A program made the translations under genes and the position numbers. A model generated the notes under the pieces. That model did not search any database. It was not told where the DNA came from and was given only the letters and a program-made list of their open reading frames with translations. Shown in pieces: positions 18,778 to 26,398 of a stretch of DNA of 64,000 nucleotides. Position 1 is the stretch's first letter, and each line of letters opens with the position of its first letter. Source of the stretch: Alcanivoracaceae bacterium (GTDB taxonomy: Bacteria; Pseudomonadota; Gammaproteobacteria; Pseudomonadales; Alcanivoracaceae); the NCBI GenBank assembly GCA_023146255.1, contig JAGLCJ010000008.1, positions 242,969-306,968 of the forward strand. Direction: 5' to 3'.

Positions 18778-19683
18778 ATGGATTTCGGAGTGTTCATGGC
18801 TTCTGCGCCATCCCTGTTGTCACTGCCTCAATGGCCGGATTTTGCTGGCATTGCCCGTGCTTCCCTGACTTCTCTCAGCCGCTTCCAGTCCCCGGTGCAG
18901 TGGCTGCTGGCAGAGCCCCTGGATGATCAGGAAGCCCGGGTTCTGCTTTGCAGCGGCGATGGTCCGCTGTCTGACGGCATCATGCTGCCGCGCCCGGCTG
19001 GCAAGCCACAGCGCCTGAACGGCGGCACCCTGACCACCCTGCCACTGACGACCCGACAGAACGCTGCCGGGCCGGAGGGCTATCTGGGCATCTGGCGCCC
19101 GGAATCGATGCTGGAAACCGGCTCTGAGCTGGCGCTGCTGGAGGCCAAGGCCGGCCTGTTCTCGGCACTGCTGCAGGAGCTGCACCGCACCTCTGCACTG
19201 CTGGCTGAACTGGAGCAGGCCAGAGTGGACGCCGACACAGACCCGCTTACCGGACTGCTCAACCGGCGTGGCTGGAATGCTCAGCTGGCACGCGAAGAGG
19301 CACGCTGTCAGCGCTATGGCCATACCTGCACGTTGATTGTTGTCGATCTGGATGCACTGAAACAGGTTAACGACGGGCATGGTCATTGCGCTGGTGATCG
19401 GCTGATCCGCCTGACTGGCAGACTGCTGGCCGAGACGGTTCGACAGCCGGATGTGGTCGCCCGGATTGGCGGCGACGAATTTGCAGTACTGCTGGTCAAT
19501 ACCGATTCACTGCATGCCCGTGGCTTCGAAAAGCGGCTTGGTGAAGCGCTGCAACACTCCGGTGTCCGGGCCTCCACCGGCAAGGCCAGCTGGCTACCCG
19601 GCGAGTCATTGCAGGACACCCTGTGCCGGGCCGACAAGGCCATGTACGCCAACAAGCCGGTCCGCCAGAGCACCATTCAGTAG
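18778..19683 (+). CDS. Soluble diguanylate cyclase
   Basis: A 301-residue protein with an N-terminal region (residues 1-145) of unknown, GAF-like length and a C-terminal GGDEF domain beginning DPLTGLLNRRGW. The catalytic motif is GGDEF, and RQPD five residues upstream is the I-site, so it should be active and product-inhibited. No membrane segment is seen. It is divergent from deaD with a 230-base AT-richer spacer. The N-terminal signal is unknown. Confidence 0.88.
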   Translation: MDFGVFMASAPSLLSLPQWPDFAGIARASLTSLSRFQSPVQWLLAEPLDDQEARVLLCSGDGPLSDGIMLPRPAGKPQRLNGGTLTTLPLTTRQNAAGPEGYLGIWRPESMLETGSELALLEAKAGLFSALLQELHRTSALLAELEQARVDADTDPLTGLLNRRGWNAQLAREEARCQRYGHTCTLIVVDLDALKQVNDGHGHCAGDRLIRLTGRLLAETVRQPDVVARIGGDEFAVLLVNTDSLHARGFEKRLGEALQHSGVRASTGKASWLPGESLQDTLCRADKAMYANKPVRQSTIQ

Positions 19684-19793
19684 CGCGCGGGGACGACATC
19701 CCCGGCATGCTGCTGGCATTGTCCGGCTCCGACTGTTGATGCATCCTTCACTGACAGGTGGTCATTATCCGACCATTCACGTGGAGATGAGCA

Positions 19794-20498
19794 ATGACCC
19801 CTACCCTGCACAACCTGTCCCTGTTACTGGTCGAAGATCATCGCCAACTGGCCCAGAGCGTGGTCGAGTTTCTTGAACAGCAGGGAGCGACGGTGGACTA
19901 CGCCGGCGACGCCCACCTCGCCCGGGAACTGCTGCGCGAGCACCACTACGACCTGATCCTGCTGGACATCATGCTGCCCGGCGAAGACGGCTATTCGCTG
20001 TGCCAGTACCTGCGCAAGGATCTGACCCTGACCACGCCGGTCATTTTTCTGACTGCCCGCGACCATCTGGATGACAAGCTGGAAGGCTTCTCCCGTGGTG
20101 GCGATGACTACCTGGTGAAGCCGTTTGCGCTGCCGGAATTGCTCGCCCGGGTGCAGGCGCAGGTGCGCCGCAATCGCGGGGAAGTGGCGCCGCATGTGCT
20201 CAAGGTGGCGGACCTGGAGCTGGACCCGTCACGGCAGGAAGTGCGTCGCGAAGGCAAGGTATTGAAGCTGTCGCCGACCGCATTCCGGATCCTGCGCATT
20301 CTGATGCGCGAGTCGCCCCGGGTGGTCAGCCGCGATCAGCTTGAGCAGGAATTGTGGGGCGATCTGGTGCCGGATTCGGATGCCCTGCGCAGTCACCTGT
20401 ACAACCTGCGAAAAGTGATCGACAAGCCATTTGAGCTGCCGCTTCTGGAAACCCTTCCAGGGGTGGGCTTTGCAGTACGGGAAGGCAAGGCAGCCTGA
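19794..20498 (+). CDS. OmpR/PhoB-family response regulator
   Basis: A 234-residue regulator: receiver domain (5-120) with acidic pocket E14/D15, phosphoacceptor D58 (LILLDIM) and conserved lysine in LVKPF; winged-helix DNA-binding domain (about 130-230) with recognition stretch DALRSHLYNLRKVID. Its stop codon abuts the stop of the convergent histidine kinase gene with no base between (TGA/TCA). The pair is therefore encoded tail-to-tail rather than as an operon. Confidence 0.92.
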   Translation: MTPTLHNLSLLLVEDHRQLAQSVVEFLEQQGATVDYAGDAHLARELLREHHYDLILLDIMLPGEDGYSLCQYLRKDLTLTTPVIFLTARDHLDDKLEGFSRGGDDYLVKPFALPELLARVQAQVRRNRGEVAPHVLKVADLELDPSRQEVRREGKVLKLSPTAFRILRILMRESPRVVSRDQLEQELWGDLVPDSDALRSHLYNLRKVIDKPFELPLLETLPGVGFAVREGKAA

Positions 20499-21782
20499 TC
20501 AGTGCCGCTGCCAGAACGGGAAGGTAACGCGAACGCTGGTGCCCTGACCCAGGGCACTGGCAACTTCCAGCTTCCAGCGACAGCGCTCACATAATCTCTG
20601 CACGATAGCCAGACCAAGACCATGGCCACTTTCGCCCATGGTCTGGCCTCTCTCAAATGGTTGCATAAGCCGCTGCAGTTGTGACGGATCCATCCCTGGC
20701 CCGGTATCCCGAACCACCAGGCTGCCGGCGTCAATGCTAATGGTTACGTGTCCGGAACCGGTGTAGTTAATCGCGTTGCGAATCAGGTTGGTCAGCACCA
20801 TGGTCAGCACCGTTTCCGGTGCATTCAGCGCCAGCAACACACTCTGCTCAACCCGCACGCCGACATGCTTGCGCAACGCCAGCGGCTCAAGCCTCTCGAC
20901 CAGATTGCAGACCAGATCGTTAACGATCAGCTCATCATCCGGCAACTCACGGCTTTCACTTCGCGCCAGCAGCAGCAGGGTTTCAATCAGCGCCTCCATG
21001 TCCTCGACGGTATCCTCAATCCGTCGGAGTGCCGCCGGGTTGGCCTGCTTGGCACTAAGCAATTCCAGATTGGCCCGAATCACCGCCAGCGGAGTGCGCA
21101 GTTCATGGCTGGCATCTCGAGTGAACTGGCGCTCCCGTTCGACAAAACCGACCAGCCGATTGGCATAGGACTCCAGCGCGACCACCAGCACCGCAACCTC
21201 ACTGTCCGCCTCGGCCTCAACCACGGAAAGGTCAGGCCTTGCCGCCCGAGGATCATTCATCGGCGTTCGTCGCAACAACTCCGCCAATTGCACCAACGGC
21301 GAAACCAGTTTGCGCGACTTCCGCCAGGTCAGAAACGAGGCGATATAAATAACCAGCAAGACACCACTTAGCGGCAGGATGCCAAACACAAAAGCCAGCA
21401 CCGAAACACGCTGCTCATCGAAAATCAGATACAGCGTTTCATCACCGCGGCGTTCAACATAGACAATCGGTGTCTGTCCGTTATAGTCGACCCGACTGTA
21501 TTTTCCGGGCGGCAAACCCTGTAGTTCCGGGGGAATGTCATCACCGTCAGGGCCGTCAATCAGGCCGAGCAGGTGACGGGTGTTGGGGCGCTGGATATCG
21601 GGGTATTGCTGCCGAACTTCCCAGAAGTGCTCAGCCTCCATGGACAGCGCCTGCCGCACCAGTACACGCTCGATAATCTGGGCCGTTACCCAGACCCCGA
21701 ACAGAGTGGCAAAACTGATCAGCACCACCTGCAGCAGGTAGGCACGGGTCAGGCGATACTGGAGGCCGGCGCGACGCACCAT
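20499..21782 (-). CDS. Membrane sensor histidine kinase, last gene of lipid-modification operon
   Basis: A 427-residue kinase: TM1 (about 15-38), a roughly 85-residue periplasmic sensor domain, TM2 (about 128-152), a HAMP-like linker, HisKA with H226 (DASHELRTP) and an HATPase domain with NLIRNAINYT, DTGPGM and GHGLGLAI boxes. The start is 15 bases after the methyltransferase stop, so the kinase belongs to the DUF2878-DUF1295-methyltransferase operon. Its partner is inferred to be the convergent response regulator. The signal is unknown. Confidence 0.88.
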   Translation of the reverse strand: MVRRAGLQYRLTRAYLLQVVLISFATLFGVWVTAQIIERVLVRQALSMEAEHFWEVRQQYPDIQRPNTRHLLGLIDGPDGDDIPPELQGLPPGKYSRVDYNGQTPIVYVERRGDETLYLIFDEQRVSVLAFVFGILPLSGVLLVIYIASFLTWRKSRKLVSPLVQLAELLRRTPMNDPRAARPDLSVVEAEADSEVAVLVVALESYANRLVGFVERERQFTRDASHELRTPLAVIRANLELLSAKQANPAALRRIEDTVEDMEALIETLLLLARSESRELPDDELIVNDLVCNLVERLEPLALRKHVGVRVEQSVLLALNAPETVLTMVLTNLIRNAINYTGSGHVTISIDAGSLVVRDTGPGMDPSQLQRLMQPFERGQTMGESGHGLGLAIVQRLCERCRWKLEVASALGQGTSVRVTFPFWQRH

Positions 21783-21797
21783 GAAGAAAATCCCGCG

Positions 21798-22823
21798 TTA
21801 TTCGGCTACGAAACGATAGTGGCCAACGAACCATTCAGTGCCATCACCATAGCCGAACAACTCTGAGCAGGCCATGAAAAACATCCGCCAGCGCTGCAAC
21901 CAGAGCTTTGCATCCTCACCGTAGGTGGCCGTGAGCACCGGCATAATCTGGTCTTCTCTGGCATCGGTATTATCAAGCCAGGCTTCCAGGGTTCGGGCGT
22001 AATGTTTGCCATTCACCTGCCACGCCTGCTCCAGCTGATACCAGTCCTGACTTCTATCCAGCAGGTCAAATGACGGCATCACCCCGCCAGTAAAGAAATA
22101 ACGGCCCATCCAGTTTTTCTCACCCTCAACTTCGAACGGGTAAAACAGTTCTCGGTGGCAGAAGATATGGACAAACAACTTGCCACCGGGCACCAGCCAG
22201 GAATGAATGCGACGCATCAGCTCCCGGTGATTACGCATATGCTCGAACATCTCCACCGACACCACCCGATCGAACTTCCCGTCCGGGGCAAAACCCGACA
22301 CGTCTGCGGTTACCACGGTGAGATTTTTCAGACCTCGGGTCAGCGCCTGCTGTTCAATGTAGGCACGCTGCGAGGCGGAATTGGACACGGAGACAAATGA
22401 GCTGTGCGGGTAATGCTCCGCCATCCATAGTGACAACGAGCCCCAGCCGCAGCCGAGTTCCAGCACCTTCTGACCATCCGCCAGCTCGGCACGCTCACAG
22501 GTCAGGGACAGCATGGCGGCCTCGGCCTCTTCCAGGGTACGTACACCATCGCCCCAGAACGCACTGCTGTACTTCAGATGCGGACCCAGCGCCAGCTGAT
22601 AGAACCGCGCCGGCACTTCGTAGTGTTGATCGTTGGCTTCCTGCTGCGCCACTGCCACTGGCCCGCTAGCCATCTGCTCCATCAGCAGCTGCTTGCGTGC
22701 CTCAATGCCCTCCGCTCCGCCCCCGGCATACTCGCCGGCAAGACGCTGCTTCAGCAAACGACGGATACCGAAACGGATCAGGCTGTCGGGCGCGATCCTG
22801 TGTTCAGCGAGAGCAATCATCAT
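21798..22823 (-). CDS. Cyclopropane-fatty-acyl-phospholipid synthase family methyltransferase
   Basis: A 341-residue SAM-dependent methyltransferase of the CFAS/Mycolic_acid_cyclopropane family. The SAM loop is VLELGCGWGSLSLW (about 120-133), VSVEMFEHMRNH is the downstream block, and the C-terminal half matches lipid-modifying members. It is about 40 residues shorter than E. coli Cfa. ATG at 22823 is preferred over 22838: it overlaps the DUF1295 stop as ATGA and has GGAG 8 bases ahead. It may cyclopropanate or methylate unsaturated acyl chains; the exact product is unknown. Confidence 0.82.
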   Translation of the reverse strand: MMIALAEHRIAPDSLIRFGIRRLLKQRLAGEYAGGGAEGIEARKQLLMEQMASGPVAVAQQEANDQHYEVPARFYQLALGPHLKYSSAFWGDGVRTLEEAEAAMLSLTCERAELADGQKVLELGCGWGSLSLWMAEHYPHSSFVSVSNSASQRAYIEQQALTRGLKNLTVVTADVSGFAPDGKFDRVVSVEMFEHMRNHRELMRRIHSWLVPGGKLFVHIFCHRELFYPFEVEGEKNWMGRYFFTGGVMPSFDLLDRSQDWYQLEQAWQVNGKHYARTLEAWLDNTDAREDQIMPVLTATYGEDAKLWLQRWRMFFMACSELFGYGDGTEWFVGHYRFVAE

Positions 22824-23587
22824 GATCGGGGTCTCCATGGAATAAACGGGCTGGTGCTACGCTGGTACTGACGATAATCATCGCCACGGCTCTTCAGTGC
22901 CTGTCGTTCGGTGTACGGGATCCCTGTCACAAACCACAGGAACAAGAACATCAATAACGGCGCCAGCCACAACCATCCGGCATATGGCGCACCCCAGGCA
23001 ATAAGTGGATAGCTGAACCAGTGCAGCCACTCAAAAAAATAATTCGGGTGCCGCGAATAGCGCCACAGGCCATCACGACAGGTTTTACCGCGATTGCCTG
23101 GCTGTTGACGGAACCGCTCCAGCTGCCGATCGGCAATCGCTTCACCCGCCAACGCCACGACGCCAACGACGACGCCGGCAATCAAGGCCAGCTGATGACC
23201 TCCCGGATGCGAAGCAATAACGAAATGCGGCAGAGCAAACAGCCAGGCCAGCAACCCCTGAGAGAGAAAGAAAAAGAAATGGAACAGGTTTACCCGGGCG
23301 CCGTAATGCTGGCGAATGGCCCGATATCGACCCTCTTCTTCCGCGCCATGAACACGACGCCAGATATGGGCCCCCAGACGCAGCGACCAGAACCCGACCA
23401 GAACGGCCGCAAGCAGCCGATGCCAACCGTCACCACTGCCCACGGCCAGATAAAAAACAGCACTGGCACCCACCCCCAGCGTCCAGATCACATCAACATG
23501 GCCGGCGTTGCGAGTCACCGTCTGCCGCCACCAGCCGAACAGGCATACCAGCACCAGACCAAGCGCAGTGATGAGCAGAGCACTCAT
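22820..23587 (-). CDS. DUF1295 membrane protein (steroid 5-alpha-reductase-like fold)
   Basis: A 255-residue membrane protein with about six helices and the C-terminal family signature GLWRYSRHPNYFFEW followed by a YTERQALKSRG tail. This is the DUF1295/isoprenylcysteine-methyltransferase-like superfamily. ATG at 23587 overlaps the DUF2878 stop as ATGA. DUF1295 proteins often sit beside CFAS-like methyltransferases and probably act on the same lipid, but no reaction is proven. Confidence 0.83.
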   Translation of the reverse strand: MSALLITALGLVLVCLFGWWRQTVTRNAGHVDVIWTLGVGASAVFYLAVGSGDGWHRLLAAVLVGFWSLRLGAHIWRRVHGAEEEGRYRAIRQHYGARVNLFHFFFFLSQGLLAWLFALPHFVIASHPGGHQLALIAGVVVGVVALAGEAIADRQLERFRQQPGNRGKTCRDGLWRYSRHPNYFFEWLHWFSYPLIAWGAPYAGWLWLAPLLMFLFLWFVTGIPYTERQALKSRGDDYRQYQRSTSPFIPWRPRS

Positions 23588-24132
23588 GCGGGCACCTGCG
23601 GGTGACGCTCTGCGGAGTCCGCCGCCAGCCAAGCCAGCCACGGCACCAACAGCGCCCAGCCAATGCCATACAGAACCAGCAACGGAACCTCACCCTGCAG
23701 CGGTTGGGCCGCACCGAATCGCAGACCGGCAAACAATGACATTGCCGCGCCAACACCGCCAAACACTGCCGCCACCAGCCAACGTCCCCGCATCCACGCC
23801 AATGAATACAGAAAAGATTGGGCAAAGCCTGCCCACAAACAAAGAATCCACAACGGCGGCAGCGCCGCCCACCACTGCAACTCGTAACGAATCAAACCGG
23901 TTGCCAGCAGCAGGACTTCGAACACCACGCCAGTGCCGAGACCAAGCAGCACCAGTCGCAGATCGGCGCGCAGATCGCCGCCAGTGACGTGGGTCCAGAT
24001 CAACAGAGCCGCCAGCGCCAGCGGCGCAGGCCAGTGCCACCCCTCGGCCGCGCCAAGCACGGCAGCGAACCAGAGCAGCTGGAACAAAACGAAATTGCCG
24101 ATAATGGCTGACAGAGGGGATCTCAGTTTCAT
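23584..24132 (-). CDS. DUF2878 membrane protein
   Basis: A 182-residue hydrophobic protein with about five or six helices, matching the DUF2878 family in length and in motifs such as NFVLFQLLWF near the start. It is the first gene of a four-gene operon (DUF2878, DUF1295, CFAS-like, histidine kinase) with ATGA overlaps. In other proteobacteria DUF2878 genes occur in clusters for unusual cyclic or furan-type membrane lipids and photo-oxidative stress. Function unknown. Confidence 0.78.
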   Translation of the reverse strand: MKLRSPLSAIIGNFVLFQLLWFAAVLGAAEGWHWPAPLALAALLIWTHVTGGDLRADLRLVLLGLGTGVVFEVLLLATGLIRYELQWWAALPPLWILCLWAGFAQSFLYSLAWMRGRWLVAAVFGGVGAAMSLFAGLRFGAAQPLQGEVPLLVLYGIGWALLVPWLAWLAADSAERHPQVPA

Positions 24133-24154
24133 GACTCAACAGTATCGGGTTTGC

Positions 24155-24186
24155 CGTGAACCGTCTGTGACGGGGGCCTGTTCACG
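24155..24186. promoter_or_regulatory. Inverted repeat in divergent promoter region
   Basis: CGTGAAC (24155-24161) and GTTCACG (24180-24186) are exact 7-base inverted arms in the 82-base gap between the DUF2878 gene and the first ORF to the right. The location suits an operator controlling both directions. The response regulator encoded nearby is one possible ligand; OmpR-family sites are more often direct repeats, so another regulator is possible. Confidence 0.4.
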
Positions 24187-24214
24187 CCTGATTGATAACA
24201 ACAGGGAGATACTG

Positions 24215-24250
24215 ATGACTATCGATCTGTCAGGCACCGAAGATGATTAA
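24215..24250 (+). CDS. Possible 11-codon leader ORF
   Basis: ATG at 24215 follows CAGGGAGATACTG, a good ribosome binding site, and encodes MTIDLSGTEDD before TAA at 24248-24250. Its end overlaps the start of the lipoprotein gene (24243) by 8 bases. The lipoprotein ATG has no strong site of its own except inside this mini-ORF, so the short ORF may couple translation. It may also be chance. Confidence 0.35.
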   Translation: MTIDLSGTEDD

Positions 24251-24806
24251 AAACCTGCTCAAGCTACTTTGTCTGTCCGTTCTCGCCGTGACCGTCACCG
24301 GCTGTGCCGGGCGGGACCGGACAAGCTATGCATCAGCTTATCAGGAAGCATCGAACCGCTTCCCCGGTGTTGCCATTGAAAGCATGGCGCCGGTAGACAG
24401 GTTCAAGACGGTCTATGCCGATCTGCAGGGGCCTGACCTTGCTGAGCGTATCAGCGCGGTCTACGCCGAAGACCTTTACTTCAATGACACCCTGCACACC
24501 TTCAGCAATCGTGCGGGATTGAGCAAGTATCTGCAGGACACCGCAGAGCGCGTTGACAGCGTACAGGTGCATGTCGACCGGGTGATCGTTGACGGTGCCG
24601 ATGTCTGGCTGAAGTGGCGCATGGAGACACGCGCCAGAGCCCTGGGTCGAACCATGCAGGCAGACACCATCGGCATGACCCACCTGCGCTTCGACAACAA
24701 CGGTCAGGTGGTGCTGCATCAGGATTACTGGGACAGCACGGAGGGTGTCTTTTCCCACATTCCGTTTATCGGAGGGCTGGTCCGCTGGACCAGAAATCGC
24801 TTATGA
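24243..24806 (+). CDS. NTF2/SnoaL-like lipoprotein
   Basis: A 187-residue protein with a lipoprotein signal peptide (VTGC lipobox, Cys 21) and an NTF2-like domain (about 50-175) shown by the pattern YAEDLYFNDTLHTF and the terminal DYWDSTEGVF. NTF2-like proteins of this type are found in clusters with CFAS-like methyltransferases and chalcone-isomerase-like proteins. It would be anchored at the outer or inner membrane facing the periplasm. The stop overlaps the next start (ATGA). Substrate unknown. Confidence 0.78.
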   Translation: MIKNLLKLLCLSVLAVTVTGCAGRDRTSYASAYQEASNRFPGVAIESMAPVDRFKTVYADLQGPDLAERISAVYAEDLYFNDTLHTFSNRAGLSKYLQDTAERVDSVQVHVDRVIVDGADVWLKWRMETRARALGRTMQADTIGMTHLRFDNNGQVVLHQDYWDSTEGVFSHIPFIGGLVRWTRNRL

Positions 24807-25342
24807 AGGCATTGCTCTTTGTTGTCATTCTGACCACCGGCAGCCCTGTTCTGGCGGCCACCGGCCAGCCTCACGCTGCCGAGCTGGACGCACAGACCCG
24901 GCTGAATCTTTGCCGCTCGGCACCGGTGAAGGCATTACGCTTCATTGAGGTGGGCAAGGCAACATTGTGGCGCGATGACTGTGTCAGTGGGCCGGCCTCA
25001 CTGCAGCCGCCCCTGCTGCTTGAGTTTGCCTACCAGCGTGACGTGCCCGGATCCGCCTTCAGTCAGGCGGCGATGGCGATGGTTGAACGCAACGTCAGCG
25101 ACACCGCTTTTGCCGAACTCAAGGCCAGACTAGAGCGCTTCAACAGCCACTACCGCGATATCGGAGACGGCGATCGTTACCAGCTTCGTTATCTGCCCGG
25201 CGGCGAACTGGAACTACTGCTGAACAATGAGGTGCTGACGCGCGAGCAGGGACATGATTTTGCCTCGGCCTATCTGAACATCTGGTTTGGTCCGCAGCCC
25301 TACTCCGAGCGCCTGAAAAAGCAGCTTCTGGCCACTGAATAA
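24803..25342 (+). CDS. Chalcone-isomerase-like periplasmic protein
   Basis: A 179-residue protein with signal peptide (residues 1-18, ending LA-A) and a chalcone-isomerase-like domain. Family features include KALRFIEVGKATLW, LLLEFAYQRDVPG and the C-terminal AYLNIWFGPQPYSE. Bacterial members bind hydrophobic ligands; catalysis is unproven. ATG at 24803 overlaps the lipoprotein stop as ATGA. With the lipoprotein it forms a two-gene unit divergent from the DUF2878 operon. Confidence 0.8.
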   Translation: MKALLFVVILTTGSPVLAATGQPHAAELDAQTRLNLCRSAPVKALRFIEVGKATLWRDDCVSGPASLQPPLLLEFAYQRDVPGSAFSQAAMAMVERNVSDTAFAELKARLERFNSHYRDIGDGDRYQLRYLPGGELELLLNNEVLTREQGHDFASAYLNIWFGPQPYSERLKKQLLATE

Positions 25343-25409
25343 TAAATAGAACTCGTTACCTGACCGGAATGTCGCGGTAAACTGTGCGCCGACAAGGAGT
25401 ACGACGACC

Positions 25410-26342
25410 ATGCGCTTTTCCGACCGCCTCGCCACCGACAATGCCCTGACCCTGGTTCGCAGCAGCGCCCGGCTGGTGTTTGCACTGATAACCTTTCTCT
25501 ACCTTTACCATGGTGGCATTGATGTCGGCTCATGGCTGGCACTGGTAATGCTGGGCGCTTACGTGGCTTTGCACGGAGCGCTGGTCTGGCGCGGCGGAAT
25601 GCTCGCCGAGGCAGGTGGTGTGGCGCTGGACATCGTCGCCATCGCCGCTTCGGTCTGGCTCGACCCGTCACCGATGCCGCCGACACTGATGTTGTTTCTG
25701 GTGCTTATTCTCAGCGGGGGCCTTCTGCATGGGCCGATGCGCTTCAATCTGCTGCTCGGCCTGAGCGCGCTGGCAGTCGCCGTATTGATCAGCCTTGGCG
25801 AACGTCGTATCGGTGCAGATGTGTCAGCAATGTGGTTTGCCGGCACCATCATGCTGGCCTGCGCCCTGTATGCCGGGGTCCTGCTGTACCGTAATCAGGC
25901 CCATGAGAGACTTGCGCTGGAGGCAACCTGGCGTGACCCGCAAACCGGGCTGATCAGCCATCAGGCGCTGATTTCCACTGCCGGCTGGCTACTGCCTCTG
26001 CATGACCGGATGGCCGCACACCTGACGCTGGTGCTGGTCGAAGCCGGCACCGGCCAGAATCTGGCGACACTGGCGGAGCGGCTGTCGCAGCGCCTGCGTC
26101 GCAGCGATATTGCAGCGCGCTATAACGAACAGGCTCTGGCTCTGATGCTGCCGTGCACCACCGTCACCGCCGCCGAAAACCTGCTCAGCGACCTGCGCCA
26201 GCAGGGCACCGAGTTCCGCGCCGCGCTGGTGGCGGTCAGCAGTAACGACCAGAGTCTGGAGGCGGCCTTGCATCATCTGGAACATCACTTGCAACGTGCC
26301 AATGACAGCAACCACTGGATGGTTCACGCGACGTCTGTATAG
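25410..26342 (+). CDS. Membrane protein with degenerate GGDEF domain
   Basis: A 310-residue protein with about five or six membrane helices (residues 15-170) and a C-terminal domain that follows GGDEF spacing: DPQTGLISHQAL stands where DPLTGLxNR is usual, and RRSDIAARYNEQALALMLP aligns with RxxDxxxRxGGDEFxxLLP. GGDEF is thus NEQAL, so it cannot be a normal diguanylate cyclase. The I-site-like RRSD is kept, which could allow c-di-GMP binding. An AAGGAG site precedes the ATG. Confidence 0.7.
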   Translation: MRFSDRLATDNALTLVRSSARLVFALITFLYLYHGGIDVGSWLALVMLGAYVALHGALVWRGGMLAEAGGVALDIVAIAASVWLDPSPMPPTLMLFLVLILSGGLLHGPMRFNLLLGLSALAVAVLISLGERRIGADVSAMWFAGTIMLACALYAGVLLYRNQAHERLALEATWRDPQTGLISHQALISTAGWLLPLHDRMAAHLTLVLVEAGTGQNLATLAERLSQRLRRSDIAARYNEQALALMLPCTTVTAAENLLSDLRQQGTEFRAALVAVSSNDQSLEAALHHLEHHLQRANDSNHWMVHATSV

Positions 26343-26398
26343 CCTCCATCCCCGCACATGGATGTCCTCCGGGACGCAGTCAAAACGGAGCTGCAACG

